Part shown: positions 52,016 to 61,610 of the stretch, piece by piece
How the letters are laid out: every line of letters begins with the position of its first letter
How positions within the stretch are numbered: the stretch's first letter is position 1
NCBI RefSeq assembly: GCF_001586165.1
Contig: NZ_CP014608.1
Location: 2,108,001-2,172,000 of the forward strand
From: Obesumbacterium proteus
GTDB lineage: Bacteria > Pseudomonadota > Gammaproteobacteria > Enterobacterales > Enterobacteriaceae
Reading direction: 5' to 3'
Length of the DNA: 64,000 bases
Made by a program: the position numbers and the translations under genes
The notes under the pieces: generated by a model
What the model was told of the DNA's origin: nothing
The model's database searches: none
Seen by the model: only the letters and a program-made list of their open reading frames with translations

Positions 52016-53866
52016 TTACTTCACATCACCGCAGCTCATGCACAGCGCATAGCGGTTTTGTGGATCGTTCAAGGTGGCCATCCAGTCAGTTTTATCTTTC
52101 AGCAGCGCAGAAATACGCACCAAAGACTCTGGCAGCATGGCGCGTACCGCAGAAGGTAACGCCGCTTGTACCGAACCAGTTAACTGCCCTAACACCATCT
52201 GTCCAAAGCTTGGATCTTCAACAAACCAGTTCAGCTGGTAAGTTTTCAACTTGGCAAGCTCTGCCGCTTTGGTGACGGCGTCGTCGAAATCACCCAACTG
52301 GTCAACTAAACCATTTTTCTTCGCATCAGTACCCAACCACACACGGCCTTGAGCGATAGCATCTACCTGCTCTGGGGTTTTGTTACGCGCTTTGGCCACC
52401 AGCGTGATGAAGTTTTTATAGCCGTTCTCAATGTTGATTTGCATCATCTGCGAGAAAGCTTCAGGCAGCGCTTTGGTGACCGTGAGGTCAGCCAATGGCG
52501 AAGTCGCCACGCCGTCGGTATGAACGCCAATGCTATCGAGCGTATTTTCGAAGGTGTTAATCACACCGAAAATACCGATAGAACCGGTTAATGTGCTTGG
52601 GCTCGCGACGATGTAGTTAGCCGGTGTGGAGATCCAGTAACCGCCAGAAGCGGCGAGTCCACCCATGGAAACCACCACTGGTTTGCCCGCAGCGCGTGCA
52701 GCAGCGAGTTCAGAACGAATAACTTCGGAGGCAGAAACGCTACCGCCAGGACTGTTTACGCGTAGAACAATGGCTTTAATTTTCGGATTTAAACGCGCAT
52801 CGCGGATCTGGTTCGCAGTGGTGTCGCCACCGACGTTACCTGGCGTTGCTTCGCCATCCATAATGGCACCATCGGCGAAGATAACGGCGATTTCACTCCC
52901 GCTTTTCTTCTCAGCCGGTGGGGTATAGTCATACATGCTGATAGCGCTGAAATCTTTGGTGGTTTTATTCCAGCCAAAGGCTTTGGTAAACAGATTTTCA
53001 ACGTCTGAACGTGAAGCTAACCCATCAACCAGTTTATTATCGAGCGCATATTTGGCGGTATCGCCACCCGCAGCCTGTAGACCTTTCAATACGCCTTCCG
53101 CGCCAGGGAACAGCTGTTCAGCGGTGATCTGACGGTTTGCGGCAACGGTTGCGACGTAGTTGTTCCACATACCGCTAAGCCACTCGTTATCCGCATCGCG
53201 TGCCGCTGGTGACATATCGTCGCGGATCATCGGCTCAACCGCAGATTTATATGTTCCAACGCGGAAAATGTGCGTGCTGACCTTAAGCTTATCGAGCAAG
53301 GTTTTGTAGTAAAGGTTATTGGTCGCCATACCGTGCAGATCGACCACGCCCTGCGGTGACAGATAGATTTTGTTGGCATAGCTCGCCAAATAATACTGGG
53401 CTTGGCTATAGCTATCGGCAGTGGCAAAAATCGGCTTACCGCTGTCGCGGAATTCACGCAGCGCTTTACCCATATATTGCAGCGAAGGCTGATCTGCACC
53501 GGCAAAATCATTGAGGGACAGCACCATGCCGGTGATATTTGGGTCGGTCTTGGCCTGACGGATCATATCGACCACGTCAAACAGTGAGTTTTCCTGTAGG
53601 CGATTGCTACTTGCGCCCAGCAACTCTCTGCCTATCTGGCTAAATTTGTTGCTGATGGCAGGGTTATCGACCACAACGCCGGTCAGATTAACCAGCAGGG
53701 CGCCTTTAACCGGTTCAACAGGTTTGGTTTGCATCTGGAAGTAAATTCCCACACAAACCAAAATCAGTAGGATCAGGAATACGTTCAAAATAAACTCGCG
53801 GATAAAATTCAGTATCCGCCAAGTCCATCGAAATACGCCTGAAATGCATCTCCACAAAAAGTGCAT
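52016..53866 (-). CDS. sppA: Signal peptide peptidase SppA (protease IV)
   Basis: SppA is an inner-membrane serine peptidase that degrades cleaved signal peptides, using a Ser-Lys dyad. The 616-residue protein has one N-terminal membrane segment (FILNVFLILLILVCVGIYF) and duplicated SppA domains; the nucleophile Ser lies in VVSMGGLAASGGYWIST in the second domain and the Lys in VGTYKSAVEPMIR in the first. Length fits the 67-kDa enterobacterial form. It is divergent from ydjA. Confidence 0.96.
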   Translation of the reverse strand: MHFLWRCISGVFRWTWRILNFIREFILNVFLILLILVCVGIYFQMQTKPVEPVKGALLVNLTGVVVDNPAISNKFSQIGRELLGASSNRLQENSLFDVVDMIRQAKTDPNITGMVLSLNDFAGADQPSLQYMGKALREFRDSGKPIFATADSYSQAQYYLASYANKIYLSPQGVVDLHGMATNNLYYKTLLDKLKVSTHIFRVGTYKSAVEPMIRDDMSPAARDADNEWLSGMWNNYVATVAANRQITAEQLFPGAEGVLKGLQAAGGDTAKYALDNKLVDGLASRSDVENLFTKAFGWNKTTKDFSAISMYDYTPPAEKKSGSEIAVIFADGAIMDGEATPGNVGGDTTANQIRDARLNPKIKAIVLRVNSPGGSVSASEVIRSELAAARAAGKPVVVSMGGLAASGGYWISTPANYIVASPSTLTGSIGIFGVINTFENTLDSIGVHTDGVATSPLADLTVTKALPEAFSQMMQINIENGYKNFITLVAKARNKTPEQVDAIAQGRVWLGTDAKKNGLVDQLGDFDDAVTKAAELAKLKTYQLNWFVEDPSFGQMVLGQLTGSVQAALPSAVRAMLPESLVRISALLKDKTDWMATLNDPQNRYALCMSCGDVK

Positions 53867-54114
53867 GTGCTCTCCATATAAAATTGGGTTGTCTTATGTC
53901 TTGCTTATGACCGTATTTTTTTAAGAATATCAGTTTTTAAAAACATCAGCATTTTGCGATTCTCGCACTATGCCAGAGTTAGAGTTGCTGCGCCGTATTT
54001 TAGTGTAACAACCATAAATGGTTCTTATTACTTTTGCTTTTTACATGATAACTGCTGATAGCGCGGCTCATGATGCAAAAACGATAATGTCTAGGTTAAC
54101 AAATCGTGATAATG

Positions 54115-54131
54115 TTGATAACAATTATCAA
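54115..54131. promoter_or_regulatory. Fur-like palindrome upstream of ydjA
   Basis: TTGATAACAATTATCAA has perfect 7-base arms around CAA. Its inner 15 bases match the Fur 7-1-7 core TGATAATnATTATCA with one mismatch. It lies 30 bases before the ydjA ATG, and a half-overlapping TGATAATG sits just upstream. Confidence 0.5.
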
Positions 54132-54161
54132 TTAGAAAACAGCATAATTTCGGAGATCGTT

Positions 54162-54710
54162 ATGGATGCGCTGGAAATATTATTACAACGCCGTTCGGCT
54201 TCACGTTTGACCGCACCAGCACCAACCGGTGATGCGTTAGAAGCCATTTATCAAGCGGGCTTACGTGCGCCAGACCATGGAACCTTGCAGCCGTGGCGCT
54301 TTATCACCGTTGAAGGTGAAGGTCAGGAGCGTTTGAGCGCGTTATTGCATGGCATTGCCGTGGAAGAACAGCTAGATGAAAAGGGCATTGAGAAAGCAAA
54401 AAATGCACCATTCCGTGCGCCGTTGATTATTACCGTTGTAGCCCACTGCAATACGGAAACCAAGGTCCCACATTGGGAGCAGGTGGCTTCAGCATGTTGT
54501 GCCGTTATGGCCATGCAAATGGCGGCGCAGGCACAAGGATTTAACGGTATTTGGCGTACCGGAAAGTGGACGAGCGATGAGAAAGTTCGTGAGGCCTTTG
54601 GCTGTCGCGAGCAAGATGAAATCGTTGGATTCCTGTATCTCGGAACGCCACAGCTGAAGTCTCCGCGTGTAGCACCGCTCGACAGCAGCCAGTTCGTCAG
54701 CGCCTTTTAA
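54162..54710 (+). CDS. ydjA: Nitroreductase-family protein YdjA
   Basis: YdjA is a small FMN nitroreductase-fold oxidoreductase of unknown natural substrate. The 182-residue protein has LLQRRSASRLTAPAP at the FMN-phosphate end and GLRAPDHGTLQPWRFI and GFNGIWRTGKW as in E. coli. CGGAG sets the ATG at 54162; an in-frame extension to 54018 is not conserved. selD follows, as in E. coli. Confidence 0.95.
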   Translation: MDALEILLQRRSASRLTAPAPTGDALEAIYQAGLRAPDHGTLQPWRFITVEGEGQERLSALLHGIAVEEQLDEKGIEKAKNAPFRAPLIITVVAHCNTETKVPHWEQVASACCAVMAMQMAAQAQGFNGIWRTGKWTSDEKVREAFGCREQDEIVGFLYLGTPQLKSPRVAPLDSSQFVSAF

Positions 54711-54721
54711 GCGCTAGCCAT

Positions 54722-54763
54722 TTTCACTCTGCCGCGTAGCGAAAGGCTTGCCGCAGAGTGAAA
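54722..54763 (+). other. Hairpin after ydjA
   Basis: TTTCACTCTGC and GCAGAGTGAAA form a perfect 11-bp stem with a 20-base loop. The following GTTATCTT is only weakly T-rich, so this may be a partial terminator or processing site before selD. Confidence 0.6.
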
Positions 54764-54933
54764 GTTATCTTGCGATAGCCACCAAAAATCTTAAGCAGAA
54801 AACTATTTTGCTGGTTTACTGCGCAATCACGCGATTTATTCCACAGATCTTTCCGGTATTTCCTTCACTCCCTTACTAAGTTCGGCTTCAAGCGCTAACA
54901 TAGCACCCATAAATTAGATGGAAAGGAGTAGAT

Positions 54934-55977
54934 ATGACTGCGCCAGCCATTCGTTTGACTCAGTACAGCCATGGGGCGGGATGTGGATGTAAGATCTCCC
55001 CTAAAGTGTTAGAAACTATTCTGCACAGCGAACACGCTAAATTTGTTGATCCGAACCTGTTGGTTGGTAACGAAACGCGTGACGATGCCGCCGTTTATGA
55101 CATCGGTAACGGGGTCGGGATCATCAGTACCACCGATTTCTTTATGCCGATCGTTGACGATCCCTTTGATTTTGGCCGTATAGCCGCCACCAACGCGATT
55201 AGTGATATCTATGCGATGGGCGGAAAACCGATTATGGCGATTGCGATCCTCGGTTGGCCGGTAGATAAGCTTGCACCAGAAATCGCCCAGCAGGTGATTG
55301 AGGGCGGGCGTTTTGTTTGCCAACAGGCCGGTATTTCGCTGGCGGGTGGTCATTCCATTGACGCGCCGGAGCCGATTTTTGGCTTAGCCGTCACCGGTAT
55401 GGTGAGCACCGATCGCGTGAAGAAAAACAGCGCGGCTCAGGCAGGCTGTAAGCTCTATCTGACCAAACCGCTCGGTATCGGCGTATTAACCACCGCTGAG
55501 AAAAAAAGCAAGCTGCGTCCAGAACATCAGGGCGTTGCCACTGAGACAATGTGTCAGCTCAATAAGCCGGGCGCAGACTTCGCCGACATTGCAGGCGTTA
55601 CGGCGATGACCGATGTAACGGGCTTCGGCCTGCTGGGGCATCTGAGCGAAATTTGCCAAGGTTCAGGTTTACAAGCCACCATCTGGTTTGATCAAATACC
55701 GAAACTGCCTGATGTCGAAAGCTACATCAATGAAGGTTGCGTGCCGGGCGGTACAGGTCGTAACTTTGAAAGCTACGGTCATCTGGTGGGGGAAATGACG
55801 GATTTGCAGCGCAAATTACTGTGCGATCCGCAAACCTCCGGCGGCTTATTGTTGGCAGTGTTACCCGAAGGAGAAGCTCAGATCCAAGACGTAGCCAATC
55901 GCTTTGGACTGACGCTAACGGCCATCGGTGAGCTCCATCCGCGCCAGCCAGAACAGCCTCTGATTGAGGTGCAGTAA
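54934..55977 (+). CDS. selD: Selenophosphate synthase SelD
   Basis: SelD makes selenophosphate from selenide and ATP, the selenium donor for both selenocysteine and 2-selenouridine tRNA. The 347-residue protein has the catalytic Cys17 and Lys20 in SHGAGCGCK (cysteine form, not selenocysteine), VGNETRDDAAVYDIG and MTDVTGFGLLGHL. The stop overlaps the next gene's start by one base, so it is coupled to selU. Confidence 0.97.
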   Translation: MTAPAIRLTQYSHGAGCGCKISPKVLETILHSEHAKFVDPNLLVGNETRDDAAVYDIGNGVGIISTTDFFMPIVDDPFDFGRIAATNAISDIYAMGGKPIMAIAILGWPVDKLAPEIAQQVIEGGRFVCQQAGISLAGGHSIDAPEPIFGLAVTGMVSTDRVKKNSAAQAGCKLYLTKPLGIGVLTTAEKKSKLRPEHQGVATETMCQLNKPGADFADIAGVTAMTDVTGFGLLGHLSEICQGSGLQATIWFDQIPKLPDVESYINEGCVPGGTGRNFESYGHLVGEMTDLQRKLLCDPQTSGGLLLAVLPEGEAQIQDVANRFGLTLTAIGELHPRQPEQPLIEVQ

Positions 55978-57110
55978 TGGTTTTGCCGCTCAATCCACGC
56001 GTTAACTCGCGAGCCAACGGCGTGGATTACCACCGTATTTTGGTTGATGATATCCCCTTAATTGACGTTCGTGCCCCCGTTGAGTTCGCTCAGGGGGCAT
56101 TTCCCTGCGCGCAAAATCTGCCGCTTATGTTAGACAGCGAGCGCGAAGCCGTTGGCATCTGTTACAAACAGCATGGACAAGATGCCGCGATTAAACTGGG
56201 TAATGAACTGGTTTATGGCGCGGTGCGTGATGCCCGCCTTGCCGCATGGCGCGAACAATGTGCTCGTCACCCCGAAGGCTATATTTATTGTTTTCGCGGT
56301 GGGTTACGTTCACATATTGTTCAGCAGTGGCTGCATGAAAGCGGGGTAGACTATCCTCTTATTGAGGGTGGTTATAAAGCACTGCGCACCTTTGCGATGA
56401 AAGCCACCGAGCAAGCATCATTGCTGCCAATGGTGCTTATTGGTGGCAATACCGGCAGTGGTAAAACCCGTATGCTGCGAGAACTGGCGGCGGGTATCGA
56501 TTTAGAAGGTGTTGCCCACCATCGTGGCTCATCGTTTGGCCGCACTTTGGTCAAGCAAAGCAGCCAGATCGATTTTGAAAACCGTCTAGCCGTGGATTTA
56601 CTCAAGAAACAAGATCAAGGCATACGCCATTGGTTTCTTGAAGATGAAGGGCGAATTATTGGCTCAAATCATCTGCCGATCTGTTTTTATGATCAAATGC
56701 AAAAAGCGCCGGTTGCGGTGGTGGACGATCCTTTCGAAACACGCATCGTCCGATTGCAGGAAGAGTACATTGACCTGATGCGCGTTGAGTTTGAACGTGC
56801 CTACGGACGAGAATTAGGTTGGAATAATTACGTTGAATACTTGCATCACGGCCTGTTTGCGATCCGCAAGCGCTTGGGTATGGAACGTTATACTAAACTT
56901 AAACTCTATCTAGAGCAGGCGCTTATTCAGCAAAGTGAAACGCGTATCAGCGATGGGCATCTCGCGTGGCTGGTGCCGCTGTTGCAAGAATATTATGACC
57001 CGATGTACCGCTATCAACTGGAAAAGAAAGCGGAGCGTATTGTCTTCCGAGGCAATTATTCGGAAGTTAAGGACTATTTATTGGCGACCAGCCAGACTTA
57101 CGGTGACTGA
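55977..57110 (+). CDS. selU: tRNA 2-selenouridine synthase SelU
   Basis: SelU (MnmH/YbbB) converts 2-thiouridine at tRNA wobble position 34 to 2-selenouridine through a geranylated intermediate. The 377-residue protein has an N-terminal rhodanese domain with the catalytic Cys in YIYCFRGGLRS (about residue 104) and a P-loop GGNTGSGKTRML (about 155-166). Its ATG overlaps the selD stop and its stop overlaps the topB ATG. In E. coli it is far from selD; here it is adjacent, which supports a shared selenium role. Confidence 0.96.
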   Translation: MVLPLNPRVNSRANGVDYHRILVDDIPLIDVRAPVEFAQGAFPCAQNLPLMLDSEREAVGICYKQHGQDAAIKLGNELVYGAVRDARLAAWREQCARHPEGYIYCFRGGLRSHIVQQWLHESGVDYPLIEGGYKALRTFAMKATEQASLLPMVLIGGNTGSGKTRMLRELAAGIDLEGVAHHRGSSFGRTLVKQSSQIDFENRLAVDLLKKQDQGIRHWFLEDEGRIIGSNHLPICFYDQMQKAPVAVVDDPFETRIVRLQEEYIDLMRVEFERAYGRELGWNNYVEYLHHGLFAIRKRLGMERYTKLKLYLEQALIQQSETRISDGHLAWLVPLLQEYYDPMYRYQLEKKAERIVFRGNYSEVKDYLLATSQTYGD

Positions 57111-59029
57111 TGCGTCTGTTTATTGCGGAAAAACCAAGCCTGGCACGCGCGATTGCCGATGTGCTGCCAAAACCTCATCGACGTGGTGACGGGTATATCT
57201 CTTGTGGTTCAGGTGACACTGTCACGTGGTGTATTGGTCATTTGCTTGAACAAGCAGAGCCAGATGCTTATGACACGCGCTATGCGCGCTGGAACTTAGC
57301 CGATCTGCCGATTGTGCCGGAAAAATGGCAACTCAAGCCTAAGCCTTCTGTTGCCAAACAGCTCAACGTGATTAAACGATTGCTGGGTGATGCCCAGCAA
57401 GTTATTCACGCAGGAGACCCCGATCGCGAAGGACAGTTGCTGGTGGATGAGGTTTTAGATTACCTAGAACTGGCGCCAGAAAAACGTCAAACCGTACAGC
57501 GCTGTCTGATCAATGACTTAAACCCACAGGCGGTAGAGCGTGCGGTTTCGCGGTTGCGTGATAACCGTGAATTTATCCCGCTGTGCGTATCCGCGCTGGC
57601 TCGTTCGCGCGCAGATTGGCTATACGGCATCAACATGACTCGTGCTTACACCATTTTAGGCCGCAATGCGGGCTATAACGGCGTGCTGTCGGTAGGTCGT
57701 GTGCAAACGCCGGTATTAGGCTTGGTGGTGCGTCGTGACGAAGAGATTGAAAATTTCGTCAGTAAGGACTTCTACGAAGTTAAAGCCCACATCGTAACGC
57801 CTGCCGAAGAGCGTTTTACAGCAATGTGGATACCGAGTGAATCGTGCGAGCCTCATCAGGATGAAGAGGGGCGTTTGCTGAATAAGGCGCTGGCTGAGCA
57901 CGTCATCAAACGGATTGAAGGTCAGCCAGCCATTGTCACCGGTTATAATGATAAACGGGAATCAGAAACCGCGCCGCTGCCGTTCTCGCTTTCAGCGCTA
58001 CAAATTGAAGCCGCTAAGCGTTTTAACCTAAGTGCTCAGCAGGTGCTGGATCTTTGCCAGCGGCTGTATGAAACCCATAAACTGATTACCTATCCTCGAT
58101 CGGATAGCCGCTATTTGCCTGAAGAGCATTTTGCCGGGCGACATGCCGTAATGAACGCAATTGCTTCTCATGTTCCCGAACTACAGCAGGTTGCCGCCGT
58201 TGATCCCGACAGACGCAATCGTTGCTGGGATGATAAAAAGGTTGATGCTCACCATGCGATTATCCCGACCGCGCGTGCTGGTAATATCAATTTAAGCGAC
58301 GATGAACGCAAAATTTACACGTTGGTAGCGCGTCAGTATCTGATGCAGTTTTGTCCGGATGCCATGTACCGTAAATGCGTTATCGATTTGGATATTGCCA
58401 ACGGTAAGTTTGTTGCCAAAGCGCGCTTCCTTGCTGAAGCTGGCTGGCGAGCATTGCTGGGTGCCAAAGAGCGAGATGATGAGGATGAAGGTTCTCCGCT
58501 GCCGGTTGTTGCCAAGGGTGACGAGCTGCTGTGCGAGAAAGGTGAGCTGATGGAACGCCAAACTCAGCCCCCGCGTCCGTTCACCGATGCCACGTTATTA
58601 TCGGCGATGACGGGTATTGCGCGTTTTGTGCAAGATAAAGAGCTAAAGAAAATCCTACGAGCGACCGATGGTTTAGGTACTGAAGCAACGCGTGCCGGAA
58701 TTATAGAATTATTGTTCCGGCGTACATTTTTGTACAAAAAGGGTCGCTATATACATTCGTCAGAAGCGGGAAGAGCGCTAATCCACTGTTTGCCTGAAAT
58801 TGCTGCCCGGCCCGACATGACCGCAGATTGGGAAGCTACTCTGACTCAAATCAGTGAAAAAAACCGCCGCTATCAGGATTTTATGCAGCCGCTGGTGGGC
58901 ACGTTGTATCAGTTAATCGATCAGGCGAGAAGTAATCGAAATCCTCAGGCATTTCGCGGTTTACCTCCGGCGGCTGAAAAAAGCGCCAAGCGAAAATATA
59001 AGCCAAAAGCAAAGGAGAACAAGGCATGA
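57110..59029 (+). CDS. topB: DNA topoisomerase III
   Basis: TopB is a type IA topoisomerase that decatenates DNA and resolves recombination intermediates with RecQ. The 639-residue protein has the TOPRIM start MRLFIAEKPSLARAIADVL, AGDPDREGQLLVDEVL and the active-site Tyr in LITYPRSDSRYLPEE. The C-terminus is slightly shorter than E. coli (653) and is rich in lysine. The start overlaps selU by one base. Confidence 0.97.
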   Translation: MRLFIAEKPSLARAIADVLPKPHRRGDGYISCGSGDTVTWCIGHLLEQAEPDAYDTRYARWNLADLPIVPEKWQLKPKPSVAKQLNVIKRLLGDAQQVIHAGDPDREGQLLVDEVLDYLELAPEKRQTVQRCLINDLNPQAVERAVSRLRDNREFIPLCVSALARSRADWLYGINMTRAYTILGRNAGYNGVLSVGRVQTPVLGLVVRRDEEIENFVSKDFYEVKAHIVTPAEERFTAMWIPSESCEPHQDEEGRLLNKALAEHVIKRIEGQPAIVTGYNDKRESETAPLPFSLSALQIEAAKRFNLSAQQVLDLCQRLYETHKLITYPRSDSRYLPEEHFAGRHAVMNAIASHVPELQQVAAVDPDRRNRCWDDKKVDAHHAIIPTARAGNINLSDDERKIYTLVARQYLMQFCPDAMYRKCVIDLDIANGKFVAKARFLAEAGWRALLGAKERDDEDEGSPLPVVAKGDELLCEKGELMERQTQPPRPFTDATLLSAMTGIARFVQDKELKKILRATDGLGTEATRAGIIELLFRRTFLYKKGRYIHSSEAGRALIHCLPEIAARPDMTADWEATLTQISEKNRRYQDFMQPLVGTLYQLIDQARSNRNPQAFRGLPPAAEKSAKRKYKPKAKENKA

Positions 59030-59328
59030 AAAAGATAACGATAGGATTCTGGGTATTGCCGTTGGTACTGCTCAGCGCCATGGCGATGGCAAATCGCAAC
59101 AATGGCATTGATGTCGTGGTGCCAGTTTCTCCCGAAATTCTGAATAACAGCAATGGCTATAGTAATAACGACAGCAATGTGAACTGCCCACGCTGCTGTA
59201 TTTATGATAATCGCAGTTATTCAGAAGGCGCGGTGGTGAAGGCCGAAGGGGTGTTATTGCAGTGTTCAGCGGATAAAAATGTATTGAGCACCAATAATCT
59301 CAGATGGGTTGTGTTGAAAAAAGATTAA
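59026..59328 (+). CDS. ynjH: DUF1496 family protein YnjH
   Basis: The 100-residue exported protein has a signal peptide (MKKITIGFWVLPLVLLSAMA) and an asparagine-rich segment, then cysteines in NCPRCCIYDNRSYSEGAVV and LLQCSADK, close to E. coli YnjH. Function unknown. Its ATG overlaps the topB stop (ATGA), and an AAAGGAG site lies inside topB. Confidence 0.9.
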   Translation: MKKITIGFWVLPLVLLSAMAMANRNNGIDVVVPVSPEILNNSNGYSNNDSNVNCPRCCIYDNRSYSEGAVVKAEGVLLQCSADKNVLSTNNLRWVVLKKD

Positions 59329-59393
59329 TGCCACTACGTTAACGAGCCGCTGCAAAAAAGCCCAAGATTATTTAGGCTGGGCAATTGAAAGTA

Positions 59394-59424
59394 AAAAGGC
59401 CAGCGTTTAGCACTGGCCTTTTTA
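59394..59424. terminator. Terminator, ynjH and nudG
   Basis: AAAAGGCCAG and CTGGCCTTTT pair around a 9-base loop, with T- and A-runs, between convergent genes. A second, weaker hairpin (GCCCA with TGGGC) lies at 59359-59382. Confidence 0.87.
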
Positions 59425-59429
59425 CTTAT

Positions 59430-59870
59430 TTACGCCTCATCATCGTGTTGCGATAACCGCGCTAGCTTCTGTTGATAGGCGTGTAGTAGAGGAATATCCG
59501 CCGGTGCCAAATCATAAGACTCGGCTTGCTGCGGCGTTACCCATACCAATGCGGCATGTTCGTTGGCGATGAATTCACCCTCGGTATGCTGCACACGCCA
59601 AGCATGCAGATGGATAGTTTTATTCTCAAGCCTCAGCGTGCTGCTGGCGACATAATCTGCCACGCTGCATCTGACCGACAACTCTTCTGCCAACTCACGG
59701 CACAGCGCCTCAGGCTGGGTTTCTCCCATCTCAACCTTACCGCCGGGAAATTCCCACAAACCAGCTTGATCTTTATTCGCCCCTCGTTGGGCTAACAAGA
59801 TTTTGCCTCGAGACTCAATTATGGCGGCAACAACATCGATCGTATTATGAGGTGCGGTCATTTCTATCAC
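59430..59870 (-). CDS. nudG: Nudix (d)CTP pyrophosphohydrolase NudG
   Basis: NudG hydrolyses (d)CTP and oxidised or methylated cytidine triphosphates, with preference for 5-methyl-dCTP and 5-hydroxy-dCTP in E. coli. The 146-residue protein has the Nudix box GGKVEMGETQPEALCRELAE followed by ELSV; the usual final glycine is serine. GTG at 59870 overlaps the xthA stop (GTGA) and suggests coupling, but an ATG at 59861 would remove three residues. ADIPLLHAY matches E. coli NudG. Confidence 0.92.
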   Translation of the reverse strand: MIEMTAPHNTIDVVAAIIESRGKILLAQRGANKDQAGLWEFPGGKVEMGETQPEALCRELAEELSVRCSVADYVASSTLRLENKTIHLHAWRVQHTEGEFIANEHAALVWVTPQQAESYDLAPADIPLLHAYQQKLARLSQHDDEA

Positions 59871-60676
59871 GCCAGCTTAAACTCAGCCCAAATTGGGGCA
59901 TGATCAGACGGCTTTTCCATGCCGCGAATTTCGTAATCGATACCGGTGTCGATGCATTTTTCAGCGAGCGGTTGGCTTGCCAAAACTAAATCTATGCGCA
60001 GTCCGCGGTTGTCATCAAAGCCTTTCGAGCGATAGTCAAACCACGAGAACTGATCGTTGCGTCCAGGGTTGGCTTGGCGATAGGTATCAATGAGCCCCCA
60101 GTTTTTCAGGCGATCCATCCATTCACGCTCTTCTGGCAAGAATGAACATTTCCCAGTACGTAACCAGCGCTTACGGTTTTCTTCGCCGATACCAATATCA
60201 TCATCGGTTGGGCTAATGTTTACGTCACCCATCACGATCACTTGTCCCGCAGGTGTCTGTTCAGACTCAAGATAGTTCTGCAAATCTTGATAGAACTTAG
60301 TTTTCGCTGGGAATTTGATAGGGTGGTCACGGCTTTCGCCTTGCGGGAAATAACCGTTGATCACCGTGAGCACGCCGGTCGGCGTTGCAATATCGGCCAT
60401 GATGATACGACGCTGAGCATCTTCTTCATCGGTCGGAAAGCCTTTGCGTACCGCCAATGGTTTTTCCTTCGTCAGCAAAGCCACGCCGTAATGACCTTTT
60501 TGGCCATGATAGAAAATGTGATATCCCAGATGCTCTAAATCAGCCAGTGGGAACATATCATCGTGAACTTTTGTTTCTTGCAGGCCAATCACATCGGGCT
60601 GATGTTTTGCGATGATGGCTTCAAGTTGATGTGGACGGGCACGCAGTCCATTGATATTAAAAGAGATAAATTTCAT
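59867..60676 (-). CDS. xthA: Exodeoxyribonuclease III
   Basis: XthA is the major AP endonuclease and 3'-5' exonuclease of base-excision repair. The 269-residue protein has the EEP-family residues: Glu34 in IGLQETKVHDD, GDVNISPTDDDIG and the C-terminal SDHAPIWAEFKLA. Length is one more than E. coli. It is coupled to nudG, pairing oxidised-nucleotide sanitation with repair. Confidence 0.97.
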   Translation of the reverse strand: MKFISFNINGLRARPHQLEAIIAKHQPDVIGLQETKVHDDMFPLADLEHLGYHIFYHGQKGHYGVALLTKEKPLAVRKGFPTDEEDAQRRIIMADIATPTGVLTVINGYFPQGESRDHPIKFPAKTKFYQDLQNYLESEQTPAGQVIVMGDVNISPTDDDIGIGEENRKRWLRTGKCSFLPEEREWMDRLKNWGLIDTYRQANPGRNDQFSWFDYRSKGFDDNRGLRIDLVLASQPLAEKCIDTGIDYEIRGMEKPSDHAPIWAEFKLA

Positions 60677-60782
60677 AAGTGCAGGCCATATTGAAGCGTT
60701 CTGGTTAACAAAGCGTTGTTAAACAACAGTTGTGAATGAATAGTAGCAGAAAGCCTATCAATTCAAAAATCAGGGGCAGCCA

Positions 60783-61352
60783 CTATGCCCAACGGTTCAA
60801 ATTATGTGGTTGATAGTGATCGAATTCTTTCAGGATTACCGCAGGATCTTCTAAACAAACGAGCGTATCGACATACTGTTGGCGAACAAAACCCTGTTGG
60901 GCGCTGTAGCGTAGAAATTCGATAAGTTTTTGGTAATAGCCTGCAACGTCCATGAGCGCGATCGGCTTATTGTGGTAGCCGATTTGGCTCCACGTCCAGA
61001 TTTCGAATAATTCTTCTAAGGTTCCTATGCCGCCGGGCAGGGCGATAAACCCATCAGGCAGTTCAGCCATGCGTGCTTTACGGGTATGCATATCGGGAAC
61101 AATATCCAGCGAGGTTAGGCCGTAGTGCGCGGTTTCCGCTTCCACTAAACGCTGTGGTATGACGCCATGCACTTCGCCACCGGCTTCAAGTACCGCATTG
61201 GCTAACACGCCCATGAGCCCTTTACTGCCACCACCATAGATTAACCGACGACCTTGCTGCGCAAGTGTACGGCCGAGCCGTTTAGCTGCATCGGAATAGG
61301 CTGGATGAGTGCCTTCACTGGCGCCGCAAAAAACGCAGATATTGTTACGCAT
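60783..61352 (-). CDS. LOG-family (TIGR00730) Rossmann-fold protein
   Basis: The 189-residue protein has the LOG motif PGGIGTLEELFEIWTW and GGGSKGLMG, features of cytokinin riboside 5'-monophosphate phosphoribohydrolases. In bacteria such proteins split nucleoside monophosphates to base and ribose 5-phosphate. It is the short LOG form, not the larger PpnN (YgdH). It stands alone upstream of xthA on the same strand. Confidence 0.88.
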   Translation of the reverse strand: MRNNICVFCGASEGTHPAYSDAAKRLGRTLAQQGRRLIYGGGSKGLMGVLANAVLEAGGEVHGVIPQRLVEAETAHYGLTSLDIVPDMHTRKARMAELPDGFIALPGGIGTLEELFEIWTWSQIGYHNKPIALMDVAGYYQKLIEFLRYSAQQGFVRQQYVDTLVCLEDPAVILKEFDHYQPHNLNRWA

Positions 61353-61448
61353 GACATACCCTAGTGCTGAAGAGAAAAGCAGTGGTATAGCGGATTGGTG
61401 TCAGGAATTCAAGGAGATGATGGAGAACAGAAAATTATATTGAAATCA

Positions 61449-61537
61449 TAATCGAAGATTTTCCCCGTGGGGGATATGCGATTTTTGTATTTGTTTGGGA
61501 TTGTGAGGCTAAGAAAGGATGGTGGTGGGGGAAGGAT
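61449..61537 (-). repeat. rtT-like repeat unit, distal copy
   Basis: These bases repeat 61611-61705 with a few substitutions and one indel, and include a copy of the last 18 bases of tRNA-Tyr (61520-61537, TGGTGGTGGGGGAAGGAT on the plus strand). Spacing between the two tRNA 3'-ends is 168 bp. In E. coli the tyrT operon has 178-bp rtT repeats that each begin with 19 bp of the tRNA-Tyr 3'-end. Confidence 0.8.
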
Positions 61538-61610
61538 GACTCATCGCTGCGCTCTTCGCCCTACAGGCCCTCGCAAGCGACGTTGTTTCGCTGCGCTCAA
61601 CTCGAACCTT

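Noticed and set aside
59861..59870. Loss of Nudix function in NudG because of Ser for the last Gly of the box
   Set aside because: The catalytic Glu residues and REL core are intact, and this last position varies in active Nudix enzymes.
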